This document shows, piece by piece, positions 19,942 through 30,121 of a stretch of DNA of 64,000 nt. The number at the start of each line of letters is the position of its first letter. Within the stretch, counting starts at the first letter, position 1. This DNA comes from Medakamo hakoo. Lineage: Eukaryota; Chlorophyta; Trebouxiophyceae; Coccomyxaceae. The DNA is taken from positions 1-64,000 of the forward strand of contig CP089457.1 of assembly GCA_026636295.1 (NCBI GenBank). Direction: 5' to 3'. The position numbers were made by a program, and so were the translations under genes. The notes beneath the pieces are model-generated. The model saw only the letters and a list, made by a program, of their open reading frames with translations, was not told the origin of the DNA and ran no database searches.

Positions 19942-21397
19942 TCACAACACTGCCTCGGCCGCCCACCCATCGCCGCCGCCGCCGCTGCCGCCGCCGGCCC
20001 GCCGCTGGTACGGCTGGCGCGGCGGCTGCGGCCCACCCCCAGGCCCACCCGCACTCCCACCGCCTCCCTCCCGCCGGGGACCGGGCGGCCGGCGGCGCGC
20101 GGCCGGCCCGCCCGCCACCGTGCCCCGGCCCAGCGGCTCGAGCAGGGCCAGGCGCCGGGCGAGCTTGATGGACCGGGCCAGCGTGCGGTGGTCCTTGGCG
20201 GCCAGGCGGGTCCGCCGGCGGGGCGGCAGCTTGCCCGTCGCGCTGAGCAGCGACGCCAGCAGGGGCGCGTTCCTAAAGTCGGGCGCCGCCGCCCTCAGCT
20301 CGCCCCGCGGCGGCACGCCCGTGACGGGCGGCCGCATGGCGAGCGCGGCCGCGGTCGAGCCCGTGAAGCCCGGAATGGCTTGCGGGCCCGCCCCGGACGC
20401 GCCGCCCTCGCCCCCCTCATCCGCCACTAGATCGCCAGGGCTGTACGTCATGCCCGGGTAAAACAGGCGGTTGGGGTGCAGGCGGCCGACGGGCGGCAGG
20501 AAGTCGGACGGCGACCGCGGCGGCGGTGGGAAGGGGGCGTTGCCGCCTCCACCACTACCCTCACAGAACGGCGGCGGCGGCGGCGGCGGCACGTACGGCG
20601 CGGCAGCCGCGGCGGCCGCCGGACCACCCACCAACGCATCCGCCACCGCGTCGTCCAGGGGCACACCCAGTTCCGCGTACCCGACGACGGGCGAGGGCAG
20701 CGCGGTCGGCGGGGGTTGGGACACGGTCACGCGCGCGCCGGGCGGGCGGAAGGACAAAGCAATGGGGGTGCCGGCCGCCTCTTCCCCTTCTTGCTTGGCT
20801 GCTGCCGTAGGACCAGACGCGTCCGCGTCCTCTGGAGGCGGAGGAGGGGGAGGCGTGCCGGCGGGCGGCGCGCCGCGGTCTAGTTCTGTTGATGAAAAGG
20901 GAGGGAGGCGGGGGGGGTTGAGGCCCGGAACCGCCCCAGCCCGCTGTTACCCCCTTCCGTCCCCTCACCTGCGCGTCCCCAAAGCTCACCATTAAGCTGG
21001 TTGTCGATCCAGGACCGCCACAGCGTGCCGTCTCCTGGTGGTGGGGTGGGCGTGCCTGTGGCGTGGGAGCGCGGGAGGAGGACGTGAGAAGAAAAACTGG
21101 TTGCGTCGATCGACGCATGCGCTCCCGCAACGCTCCCACCCTTCCCTCACCGTCGCCGCCGTCCTTGTCGCCGCCGTCCGTCGTCGACGCTGCCACCCGC
21201 CCGGACGTGGACACGCCGCGAGTGAGGTGCGAGGCATTGGACGCGCTCACGGCAGGGCGGCGTGTGAACGCAGCGACGGCGGCGGCGGAGTTGCTGCTGC
21301 TCGAGGTGGTTGCGCCGGCGCTGGACGCGAGCCGCCGCCCAGCCAGGGACGCCGCCCGCCACAGGAGGGCGGCCAGGGCCGGTGGTGGGGTGGGCAT
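19942..21397 (-). CDS. Organellar small-subunit ribosomal protein bS18-like
   Basis: Exons 21151-21397, 20990-21034 and 19942-20885, all in phase 1, give about 411 residues. The bS18 core lies in the last third: DFRNAPLLASLLSATGKLPPRR, then RTRLAAKDHRTLARSIKLARRLALL, matching the GK(I/L)PRR(R)T and R.LA.AIK.AR.L.LL signature. The N-terminus (LLWRAASLAGRRLASSAG) resembles a mitochondrial presequence, so this is probably a mitoribosomal protein, though plastid targeting is possible. It is several times longer than bacterial S18 because of Pro/Gly/Ala-rich extensions on both sides. It is head-to-head with the ATP phosphoribosyltransferase gene and converges on the GH30 gene with only 77 bp between stops. 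Confidence 0.75.
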
Positions 21398-21712
21398 GGG
21401 TCGGCAGAGCGTGAGTGGTGTGTGGCCAGGGACGGCCCCGCGCACGCGCACTCGACGCGCCTGCGGCTAGTTTTGCCTGTGCGAGACAGAGCGCCCGTCC
21501 GACGCGCTCACTCCTCTCATTTTTTTGTCGCGCGAGCAGTGCGGAGGCGGCGGGCGCGCTCCCCTCCTCACACCAATCCCGGCGGGTGCTCCACGCACGA
21601 CTCTCCACCTGACAACACCGAGGACCGCCCCCCCCCCGGGCCTTCCTCTCCCGCGTGAATCGGCAAGGGAGGCCGCCGCCGCGCCCACTTTGTCCCTCTG
21701 CCCTACAAAACC
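21398..21712. promoter_or_regulatory. Shared divergent promoter (bS18 / ATP phosphoribosyltransferase)
   Basis: 315 bp separate the two start codons. A T7 tract near 21521 and a C10 run near 21629 are the only notable simple sequences. No TATA box recognised. Promoter role is inferred from position only. Confidence 0.45.
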
Positions 21713-23246
21713 ATGCAGCAGCTCCGCGTGCCGGCCCGGTGCAGCACGCCCGCCCGGGCAGCGGGCCTGACCGGACCTCGGCCTGCTGTGGCAAGCGCGG
21801 CACCCCGTGTCGCGGCTCGCCCTGCGCACCGCCGGCCACCGACGCGGCGCGCAACCGTCGCAGGCCTCAACAACACAGGTAAGAGGGCTGTCGCCGGGGA
21901 CCGGGGAAGCAGGGAATCTCACGCGTCCAGCAGTGCGGGCGCCACATAAAGATGGCGGGCCACCCGCTCGTGGCTGTGGAAGGCAGGGGAGGCGCCTGCA
22001 TCACCCGACGGCCGGCCGCCAAAGCGCGGCGAATCGACGCTCGCTCCCTCACCCCGCGCCGCCCCCCACCCTCCCACCAAACCACCCACCCCAACCCACA
22101 CACCCAGACGCGCCCGCCGCCCGCCCGCCCCCCGCCCCGCGGTCCACGCCCTTCCCCCGCCTCGCCATTCCGTCCAAGGGCCGCATGGCAGAAGACACGC
22201 TGGCCCTGCTGGCCGACTGCCAGCTGAAGGTGTACAAGCCCAACCCGCGACAGTACGTCGCGTCCATCCCCGCCCTGCCCGGCCTGGAAGTCTGGTTCCA
22301 GCGGGCGTCCGACGTGGTGCGCAAGCTGGTCTACGGCGACGTCGACCTGGGCATCGTCGGCTACGACATGCTGGCCGAAGTGGCGGGCGACGGCGCCGGC
22401 TCCGACCTGGTCGTCCTGCACGACGCGCTCGGCTTTGGCGGGTGCCACCTGGGCCTGGGCATCCCCGTCGGCGGCCGGTTCGCGGCGATCGACAGCCTGG
22501 ACGCCCTGCTGGCCATGCCGGACTGGACGCCGAGCACGCCGTTGCGCGTCGTGACCGGCTACCAAAACGTGGCGCGCGACTTTTTCGCGAAGAAAGGCTT
22601 TGCCAACGTCCGCCTCCTGGGCGCGGACGGCGCGCTGGAAGCCGCGCCGCTCATGGGCACGGCCGACATCATCCTGGACCTGGTCTCCACGGGCGTGACG
22701 CTGCGCGAAAACGGCCTGAAACAGGTGGACGGCGGCACCGTGCTCCAGTCCCAGGGCGTCCTCGTCGCCAACCGGGCGGCCCTGACGTCCTCGCCCGCCC
22801 TCCTCGACGTCGTCCACGAGCTCATCGAACGGTTTGAGGCGCACCTGAAAGCGGACGCCTACTTCTCCGTCATCGCCAACATGCGCGGCTCGTCGCCGTC
22901 CGACGTGGCGGCCCGCATCCTGGCCCGCCCGGAGCTGGGCGGGCTGGAAGGCCCCACCATCTCGCCCGTCTACACGCAGGCCTGGGCGCGTTCCGGGCCG
23001 GGCGGCGGCCCGGGCGGCGACGCGCCCGACCTGTTTGCCGCGACCGTGTGCGTCCCCAAACGCCGGCTGTACGAGAGCGTCAAGGCGCTGCGCGCGGCGG
23101 GCGGGTCGGGCGTCCTCGTCCAGCCCATGACCTACATCTTCGACGAGGAGCCGGCCCGGTGGCGGGCCCTGCTGGAAGAGCTGGGCATGGGGGACTACGT
23201 GCCGGGCAGCAATGGCAAGCCGAAAGAAGCGGCGGCGGCGGCGTGA
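21713..23246 (+). CDS. HISN1: ATP phosphoribosyltransferase, plastid-targeted
   Basis: Exons 21713-21878 and 22108-23246 (phase-1 intron) encode 434 residues. Exon 1 is essentially a transit peptide rich in Arg, Ala, Ser and Thr. The enzyme starts at RLAIPSKGRMAEDTLALL and continues with NPRQYVASIP, WFQRASDVVRKL, DLGIVGYDML, VVTGYQN and the PRPP-binding loop GTADIILDLVSTGVTLRENGL. A C-terminal domain with the regulatory ACT/PII-like fold (FAATVCVPKRRLYESVKALR) marks the long, histidine-feedback-regulated form. It catalyses the first step of histidine synthesis: ATP + PRPP to phosphoribosyl-ATP. An unusual Gly-rich insert (GPGGGPGGDAP) precedes the regulatory domain. Confidence 0.93.
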
Positions 23247-23889
23247 TGTGTGTGTGTCGGCGGCTGCGGCGGCGCCGGAAGGGGGTGGGGGGAGGGGGAG
23301 GGGTGTGGTGGGGCGTGGAGAGAGGGTGGTGGGTGGGTGAGTGACTTGCAAACAGGCGGGCAGCCGCCGCTTTCCGTTTCACACTCTCCCCCCCCCCCCC
23401 TCTCTCTCTTTCTAGTCTCCTCTACCCGAGCGTTGCGGTTTCTTAAAACAAGTTCCTAGCCGAGGTGTGTGCGCGCGCGGGCGCCAGTGTGTTCAGTGTG
23501 TTGTTTTTTTTCTCGCCTGTGTGGGTGGCGGGGGAGGTCCGTGAGTGCGCGCACGGCCACGGCTCGGGTCTGTCGCCCCATGCCCCGCCGCGGGTCCCTC
23601 ACCGCCCAGTGCGGCCCACGGGTGTGAGCGGAGCGGGAGAGCTGGAAAATCCAGCCGCGGGAGGCGGGGCACGCGCGCGCGCGTGCGGCCGGCGGGTCCA
23701 GGCAAACCTGGACCCAGGGGTGGCGCGCGCGCGCGCGCGCGGCCGTGTGCTCTGCGACAGCGTACTAAGGGCGCCCGGGTGTGATGCAAAAGCCCCGGCC
23801 CGCCCTACTCTTAAAGCTGTCGGGAGTGCTGTGTGCCTGGGTGTGGTGGCGCCCCCCCCCCCCCCCCAAAAAAAAAACGCACCTGCCCT
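23247..23889. other. Intergenic between convergent genes
   Basis: 3' flanks of the ATP phosphoribosyltransferase and SABATH genes. It holds homopolymer and dinucleotide tracts: C12 near 23389, alternating GC near 23672-23748, and C16 followed by A9 at 23851-23878. No gene recognised. Confidence 0.5.
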
Positions 23890-25348
23890 TCACTTCCGCT
23901 CCAGGTGCAGCACCAGGATCGTTTGGTCCGAGCGCTGCGGGTCGGCCGCCGCAGCCGCTTCCAGGCGGGAGAAAAACGTGTCGACGGCGGCTTGCGCCGA
24001 GGCCACGGCTTCCGCCTCGCTCATGCGGGCGCGCTTGACGGCCGCCAGTTTGGACACCATCATGCCGGCCAGCACGGCTTCGAGGAAGAGGCGGCTGCCC
24101 GCCCCAAACGCGGCCGCGTCGCCGTCGCGCTCGTACGCGAGCCAGTGCGGGAACGGCATGGTGATGGGCGTCGCGGCAATGACGCGGAAGGCTTCGGCCG
24201 CAGCATGCCCACTCCCTTCTTTGAACGGCGCCAACAGCGTGGCCGGCGGCGACAGGTTGACGGGGATCACGACGGCCGCACACTCCTCGTCCGTCAGCGT
24301 GCCGTCGTCCCGCATGCCAGCCCACGTGCTCGCGACCTGCTGCCACATCAGGGGCAGCGACGCCATGGGGTCGCCCGCATCGCCATCCATGCCCTCAGGC
24401 GCCGCGACCAGCGACGCGACAAACCGCCCGCCGGGCACCAGTTCCGCCGCCCGGTGGCGCAGGATGGCCGCCCAATCCTGCGCCGCTTGCTTGGCGCACT
24501 CGGCCCGGCGGCCCGGTTCCGACGACAGCCAGGCGAACAGCGTGCCGTCCGACAGGCTGGCCGGCGCGGTCGACGCCCAGTGGAACGTGGCGGCGCCGTG
24601 CGCCAGCGCCTGCGAAGCGGCCGGGAACGACTGCTGGTAAAACCCGGCGTCAGAGCCCTGGGCGTACACAAACAGGTCGGGCGGGGACCGGCCGTACTCC
24701 CGCGCGCATTTGAAGACCGTGTCCCACGCATTGCCCGTCAGGTCGACGTGCGTGACGGTGACGGGGCGGCCACTGGAGGAGAGCGGGCCGTCCAGGACCG
24801 CGTCGACTGCGGCCTTCATTTGGGCGACCGCGTTGGCGCCCTCCGAACAGCCGAAATCGGCAAACGCCAGGGGGGCGGACGGCGCGCCAGCAGGGGTGGG
24901 CAGGGCTGCCGCGGCGAGGGCGGCGGCGACCAGTTCGGCGCGGGCGGCCTGTGTGCGAGTGTGGGATGGGGCGGCAGTGCGCGCGCGTGAGTCAAGGGCC
25001 GGAGGGCGGCGTGAAGCCGCCTGTCGTCGCGGTAGTCACCGCCCCCGCCACACAGCCGGCCGCCCGGCTGGTGGGCAGGGCGGCGCCCGCGACCACGTCA
25101 CCACGCACACGTCCACGAGATGTCCACATCCCAGCGCTCACCGAGAGCTGCACAGCTTCACCCCGGAGAGACGCCGCCTGCTGGCGAGGCAACTCCGTCC
25201 ACCAAACACGCATGCGCTCCGCACTCGCAACACACACACTCGGACGCACTTCATTCATGCCGCGCTGGAATTGAGAGCCCTGGTTGTACATCCCTTTCGT
25301 CATGGGCGCGGCGACAGTCGCCGGGCGAGCGGCTGTGTCCAGGGCCAT
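23890..25348 (-). CDS. SABATH-family carboxyl methyltransferase
   Basis: Exons 25250-25348 and 23890-24948 join in phase 0 to give 385 residues, the normal family length. Exon 1 supplies the N-terminal MYNQGSQFQR motif, equivalent to the plant Y..NS..Q substrate/SAM contact. Exon 2 carries the SAM-binding motif ADFGCSEGANA, PDLFVYAQGSDAGFYQQSFP, the FHWASTAPASL substrate region, ELVPGGRFVASLVA, and the C-terminal FF.R.E pattern. Plant relatives methylate the carboxyl group of salicylate, benzoate, jasmonate, gibberellin or indole acetate, or xanthine nitrogens; the substrate here cannot be read from sequence. It is divergent from the DHQS-II gene with 150 bp between start codons. Confidence 0.85.
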
Positions 25349-25498
25349 TGGTGCGCGTGTGCTTGTTGTGCGGGCGTGTGGTTTTGTGCAGGCCAGTGCT
25401 TGTCTCCTTGTGTTCGTTCGGCAGTCTGGTGGCCACGCTTGTCACAAAGAAAAAACACTCGCGGCTTTTTTTGTGAGCGGCCGCCTCCACCACCACCC

Positions 25499-25985
25499 AT
25501 GCGACCGCCCGGTGCCTTGCCGGCCGCGTGCCGGGAGGCCGCGAGCGTCAGCTGCTCAGCGGCCGTGGCAGGGCCCCGGCGCGACGCCCGCACGGCACGG
25601 CCGGCCGGCCGCACCCCCGGCGCCCGACCCATTCCTCGGCCGCCCGCCCACCGCCTCGCCGCCCAGGCAGCCGCACCTGCCGCCGCCGGCGCCTCCACCC
25701 CGCCTCCCCCGCCCCCAAAGAAAGAGCTCTGGCTGCAAACCACGTCTCCACAAGCTGCCGTGGCCGCCATCGAGGCGGGCGTGACGACACTCGTCTTCGA
25801 GTCGGACGCCGACGCGGCCGCGTGGGCTGGGATGGCAGCCTTCCGCCCGGTCGTCGTCGGGCCGGGGGCAGGCGCCCGCCCCCTCACGGACGCACGCACC
25901 GGCGCCGTCATCGGCACGCAGCGCCCGATCGCGGACGCGCCCGCCGCGGCGGCCTTGGCGGACAGCCTCGCGAGCCAAGGCGGGT

Positions 25986-26020
<35 letters not shown>

Positions 26021-27289
26021 CCCCCCACCACCCCTCCCCTCGTCTGGGCGGCCGCCCCGCCCGGCGCCTGGTCCATGATCCCGACGGAGAACCTGGTCGC
26101 GGCGCTGGGCGGCCGGGCTGGGCGCGGCGGTGCCGACCCCGACCGGCCCCGCCTGTTTGTCTCCGCGCCGACCGCGGCGGCCGCGGCGGCACTGCTCGGC
26201 GCCCTGGAGGCGGGCGCGGACGGCGCGGTGCTGGTGAGCGACGACCCGGCTGAGGCGCGCGCCGCGGCCGCCGCCGTCGCCGCCGCGGCGGCCGAAGCGG
26301 CCCGCCCGCACGTCGCCCTGGTCCCCGCCCTGGTGACGGCCGTCGCCGCGGCGGGCATGGGCGACCGGGTGTGCGTCGACCTGACGACGGCCATGGCGCC
26401 GGGCGAGGGGCTGCTCGTCGGCTCGTACGCGCGCGGCCTGGCGCTCGTCCAAGCCGAGGTGGAGCCGGGCGCCGGCTACGTGGCGGCCCGGCCCTTTCGG
26501 GTGAATGCAGGCGCCATTCACTCGTACGTCGCCGCGCCGGGGGGGAGGACCGCGTACCTGGCCGAACTGGCCGCCGGGACGGAGGTGCTGGTCGTCGACG
26601 GCGCGACGGGCGTGACGCGGACGGGCGTGGTCGGCCGGGCCAAGGTCGAGCGCCGCCCCCTGACCCGCGTCACGCTCTCCGTCGTGCCGCCCGCAGGCGC
26701 AGCACCATCCCCGGGCGACACGCTCTCCCTCGTCGCCCAAAACGCGGAGACGGTGCGGCTGGTGGGGCCCGCGGCCGCGCCGCTGCCGCCTGACGCCGCA
26801 GAAGCGGTGCGGTGGGCGATGGGCGGCGGCGGGGGTCCGGCGGCCTCCCCGCCACCCGCCGCACGCTTGCGCCGGTCCGAGAGCGCGACGCTGCGGTGGG
26901 CCATGGGCGAGGACGCGACGTCGAGCGCCGAGGAAGAGGACGGCGACGGCGACGACGACGAGTCCCGCCCACCGCGCCGGCCAGAGGCCGCGCCGCCGGC
27001 GGCGTCAGACGCGCTGGCCTGGCTCATGCGCGACGCCGACGGAGACGGCCTGCCGGACGACCCGGACGTGGACGTGAGCGGCATGGATGAGGGGCTGGCG
27101 GTCGGGGCGAGGCGCGGCGGCGGCGGTGCGCGCCCGCCGCCGCCGCCACCCCCGCAGTCCCCGGGCGCGCGGGCGTGCGCGACCACGCCCGTGTCAGCCC
27201 TGGCCCCTGGCACGGCGGTGTGGGTGTGGAGAGCCCCACCGGCCCGGCACACGGGCATCGCGGTGGATGAAGCGATCGAAGAGCGGTAG
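25499..27289 (+). CDS. 3-dehydroquinate synthase II-like protein (archaeal type), plastid-targeted
   Basis: Single exon, 596 residues. A transit-like leader of about 65 residues precedes KELWLQTTSPQAAVAAIEAGV. The diagnostic C-half has VCVDLTTAMAPGEGLLVGSYARGL, RPFRVNAGAIHSYV, GGRTAYLAEL, EVLVVDGATG and QNAETVRLV, as in archaeal DHQS-II/AroB' proteins and their plant and algal homologues. Archaeal members make 3-dehydroquinate from an aminated six-carbon precursor; the role in phototrophs is not established. The conserved last block (ARHTGIAVDEAIEER) is cut off from the core by an insertion of roughly 150 residues that is acidic and Pro-rich. That insertion contains three WxM repeats and a calcium-loop-like DADGDGLPDDPDVD. 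Confidence 0.85.
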
Positions 27290-27587
27290 GGAGGCGAGTG
27301 GGAGTGGGAGGCGGGGGGCGTGCGGCCTGGGATGGGGCAAACAGGGACACACACACGCACGTGCGTGCACTGCCCGCCTCGCCCGCCCGCCCGGCTGCCG
27401 GCCATCGTGCCTCGGAGCTCGCAACTTTTGTCGCGCGCGGCGCGGAAGGAGCTTGTCGTCGAATGAGAGGGAGGAGCGCAACGGGGAGGGAGGGCGTGTG
27501 CGTGTCCCTGCAAAGCCGCGTGCCAGAAAAGACAGTTTGCAACAGCAAAAAACTTTGAGCAGGGTTGGGGTTTTTGCACCCCCCCCC
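27290..27587. other. Intergenic between convergent genes
   Basis: 298 bp between the DHQS-II and ABC transporter stops. No feature beyond short poly-A and poly-C tracts near 27547 and 27580. Confidence 0.4.
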
Positions 27588-29960
27588 TCACCGCTCCCCC
27601 TGCGTGTCCAGCGGGCCCGCGGGCGCCAGCCCCCCGTCCCCGCCGTCCCTCCCGCCCACGGCCTCCGCGCGCTCCGGCCCATCTTCCGGTGGGGGGGCGG
27701 CGTCCCCTTCCCCGCCGCCGCTGCGCCGGCCGCCCACATCCTCGTGCGGTGCCAGGTCCACCACGCCGCCCAGGCCGCCCGCGCCGGCCTGCCTGGCAAC
27801 CAGGGCCGCGTACGCCGACCCGGGCGTGGCCAGCAGGGCGGCGTGCGTCCCGCGCTCTGCCACCCGGCCGCCGTCCATGACCAGGATGTCGTCCGCCCCC
27901 CGCACCGTCGACAGGCGGTGGGCGATGATGAGGACGCAACGTGGGCGCGCGGCCGCGGCCGCGTCGAGGCCCGCCTGGACGGCGGCCTCCGACTCCGCGT
28001 CCAGCGCCGCCGTCGCTTCGTCCAGCACCAGCAGGTCCGGGTCGCGGACCAGGGCCCGCGCCAGCGCGATCCGCTGGCGCTGGCCGCCGGACAGCAGGCG
28101 GTCCGTGACGGGCGTGGCGTAGCCGCGCGGCAGGGCCATGATGAAGTCGTGCGCGTTGGCGGCCTTGGCGGCCGCCACGACGGCGGATCGACTGGTCGTC
28201 GGCCGCGGGATGGGCGCGCGTGCGGGCGACGGCGCCTGGCCGCGTCCGCCGCCGCCGCGCCCCCCGCCCCCCTCCCCCTCGCCATCCACAATGTCCAGGC
28301 CGTACGCGATGTTGGCCTCCACCGACCCCGCAAACAGCCGGGGCTCCTGCTCCACCAGCGCCACCCGGCCGCGCAGCCAGGCTGCGTCGATGGCCCGGGC
28401 GTCCATGCCGCCGATGAGCACGCGCCCGGCGTCCGGGTCGCGCAGGCGCAGGACGAGCTGGACGAGCGTGGACTTGCCCGACCCCGACCCGCCGACCAGG
28501 GCGACGCGGCGGCCCGCGTCCAGGCGCAGGCTGACGCCGCGCAGGGCGGGCGACCCGGGCCGGGACGGGTAGGTGTAGTGGACGTCGTCCAACACCACCG
28601 AGTCGATGTGGGCGGAGCGCGGCGCCAGTCCCGTGCGGGCCAGCTGCGGCGCGGGCGGCGCGTCCAGGTACGTGATCACGCGCTCGGCCGCGCCCAGGGC
28701 CTCCATGACCGCGCCCCACTGGTCGCACAGGGACAGCAGGGCGGACGCCGTGGCGTCGACGTACAGGAGGACGGCCGTCAGGGCGGGCGCGCCCAGGCCG
28801 CCCCTCAACGCGGCCGACCCCGCGGCCGCGAGGGCGACGGCCTTGGCCAGGTTGAACATCGACGCGTTGGCGACGATGACGGCGCTGTACGCCAGGGCCT
28901 GCCTGTGCGCGACGCGGCGCAGGCGGGCCAGCGCGCCCTCGTACCGCCCGGCTTCGGCGCGCTCCCCGCCCAGGGCGCGCACAGTGGCCGCGCGCGCCAG
29001 CGCCTGCTCGGCCAGCCCGCCCGCGTCCGCCAGGCGGTCCTGGTACGCGCGCGCGGCGGCCCGGCTGTACGCGCCGTACGCGACGGCGACGGCCGCCAGG
29101 GCGGCCGCGACGCCCGCGCACGCGGCCGCGGCGTCGGGTGAGGCCCGCACCAGGTACGCCGAGCCGCCGACGACCGCCAGCGCGTTGCGGGCCGCGACGT
29201 TGAGGTTGGTGGACAAGCACCTCGCGACGGCCGCGCAGTCTGCGCCCAGCCGCGTCGCCGCCCCCGCCGCGTCACCGCCGTCGTAAAAGTCGGCCGGCGC
29301 CGACACCAGGCTGCCAAACAGCTGGGACCGCAGGTTGTGGACGAGCTGGGTGTTGAGCAGGGTGAACAGGCCGCCGCGAGCGGCGGCGCACGTGCCGTAC
29401 AGGACCGCGACGGCGGCGAGGCGGGCGACGGCGCTGTGCAGCGCGGCTTCCTTGGCGGCCATGGCGGCCGCCAAGGCCGCACCTTTTTTCTTGAGCACCG
29501 CTGCTGGCACAGCACTGGTCGCCGCGTCGATCGCCGCGCCCGTCAAGGCCGGGACGGCCAGTTCAGCGGCTGCGGCCGCGACGAGGAAAAAACACGCGGC
29601 AAACAACAGGCCCGGGTGCGGGTTGAGGACGCGCCACAGGCGGGCGCCCAGGGCGGCGACGGACGGGGGCGTCGTCGTCGACGGCTTGCCTTCTTCATCG
29701 TCCGCCACGCTCAGGCCGTCGTCCAGGGACCACCAGGCCAGCCATGCGGGGAGGCGGAGAGGTCGGTGGGGTGGTGGTGGGGATGATGCGGGTGGTGGTG
29801 TGGCCGCGAGTGCAGCCGCAGCTGGCGCGGCCGCAATTGCTCGCCTGAAGCGTGCAGGCGGCAGCGCCGGCCTCCTCCTTCCGGCCAGGCGGGGCGGCTG
29901 CCAGCCCGGGGAAAGCGGTGACCGCCCATCGGGTCGGCGCACCGGCGCGGGCGGGCGCAT
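27588..29960 (-). CDS. ABCB-type half ABC transporter, probably organellar
   Basis: Single exon, 790 residues from the ATG at 29960 (an upstream in-frame ATG is at 29984). An Arg/Pro/Ala-rich presequence precedes one ABC membrane domain with several hydrophobic segments (LLFAACFFLVAAAAAELAVPAL, AVLYGTCAAARGGLF). The ATPase domain has Walker A GGSGSGKST, Q-loop VEQEPRLFAGSV, signature LLSGGQRQR, Walker B LLVLDEATA and switch histidine IIAHRLST. Half-size exporters of this TAP-like ABCB class dimerise; plant relatives sit in plastid or mitochondrial membranes. A Gly/Arg/Pro insert of about 30 residues lies between the Q-loop and the signature, and the C-terminus ends in a Gly/Glu-rich tail. Cargo unknown. 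Confidence 0.88.
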   Translation of the reverse strand: MRPPAPVRRPDGRSPLSPGWQPPRLAGRRRPALPPARFRRAIAAAPAAAALAATPPPASSPPPPHRPLRLPAWLAWWSLDDGLSVADDEEGKPSTTTPPSVAALGARLWRVLNPHPGLLFAACFFLVAAAAAELAVPALTGAAIDAATSAVPAAVLKKKGAALAAAMAAKEAALHSAVARLAAVAVLYGTCAAARGGLFTLLNTQLVHNLRSQLFGSLVSAPADFYDGGDAAGAATRLGADCAAVARCLSTNLNVAARNALAVVGGSAYLVRASPDAAAACAGVAAALAAVAVAYGAYSRAAARAYQDRLADAGGLAEQALARAATVRALGGERAEAGRYEGALARLRRVAHRQALAYSAVIVANASMFNLAKAVALAAAGSAALRGGLGAPALTAVLLYVDATASALLSLCDQWGAVMEALGAAERVITYLDAPPAPQLARTGLAPRSAHIDSVVLDDVHYTYPSRPGSPALRGVSLRLDAGRRVALVGGSGSGKSTLVQLVLRLRDPDAGRVLIGGMDARAIDAAWLRGRVALVEQEPRLFAGSVEANIAYGLDIVDGEGEGGGGRGGGGRGQAPSPARAPIPRPTTSRSAVVAAAKAANAHDFIMALPRGYATPVTDRLLSGGQRQRIALARALVRDPDLLVLDEATAALDAESEAAVQAGLDAAAAARPRCVLIIAHRLSTVRGADDILVMDGGRVAERGTHAALLATPGSAYAALVARQAGAGGLGGVVDLAPHEDVGGRRSGGGEGDAAPPPEDGPERAEAVGGRDGGDGGLAPAGPLDTQGER

Positions 29961-30121
29961 TTTTGGTGAGCAAAAAGAGTGCAACGCAAAAATGAGAGGG
30001 TCTCACACACGCCCGGCCCGACCGCACCCCCCCTTGCCCCCCTCCCGTCGCTCACCCATCAAATCCACTTCAACCCCATGCTCCCTCCTGTCACCTCTCA
30101 CCTCTCACACCTCCCCCGCAC

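Noticed and set aside
25499-27289. Bacterial contamination or recent transfer of the DHQS-II gene
   Set aside because: Codon and base composition match the neighbours, it has a transit-like leader, and homologues with the same ARHTGI tail exist in plants and algae.
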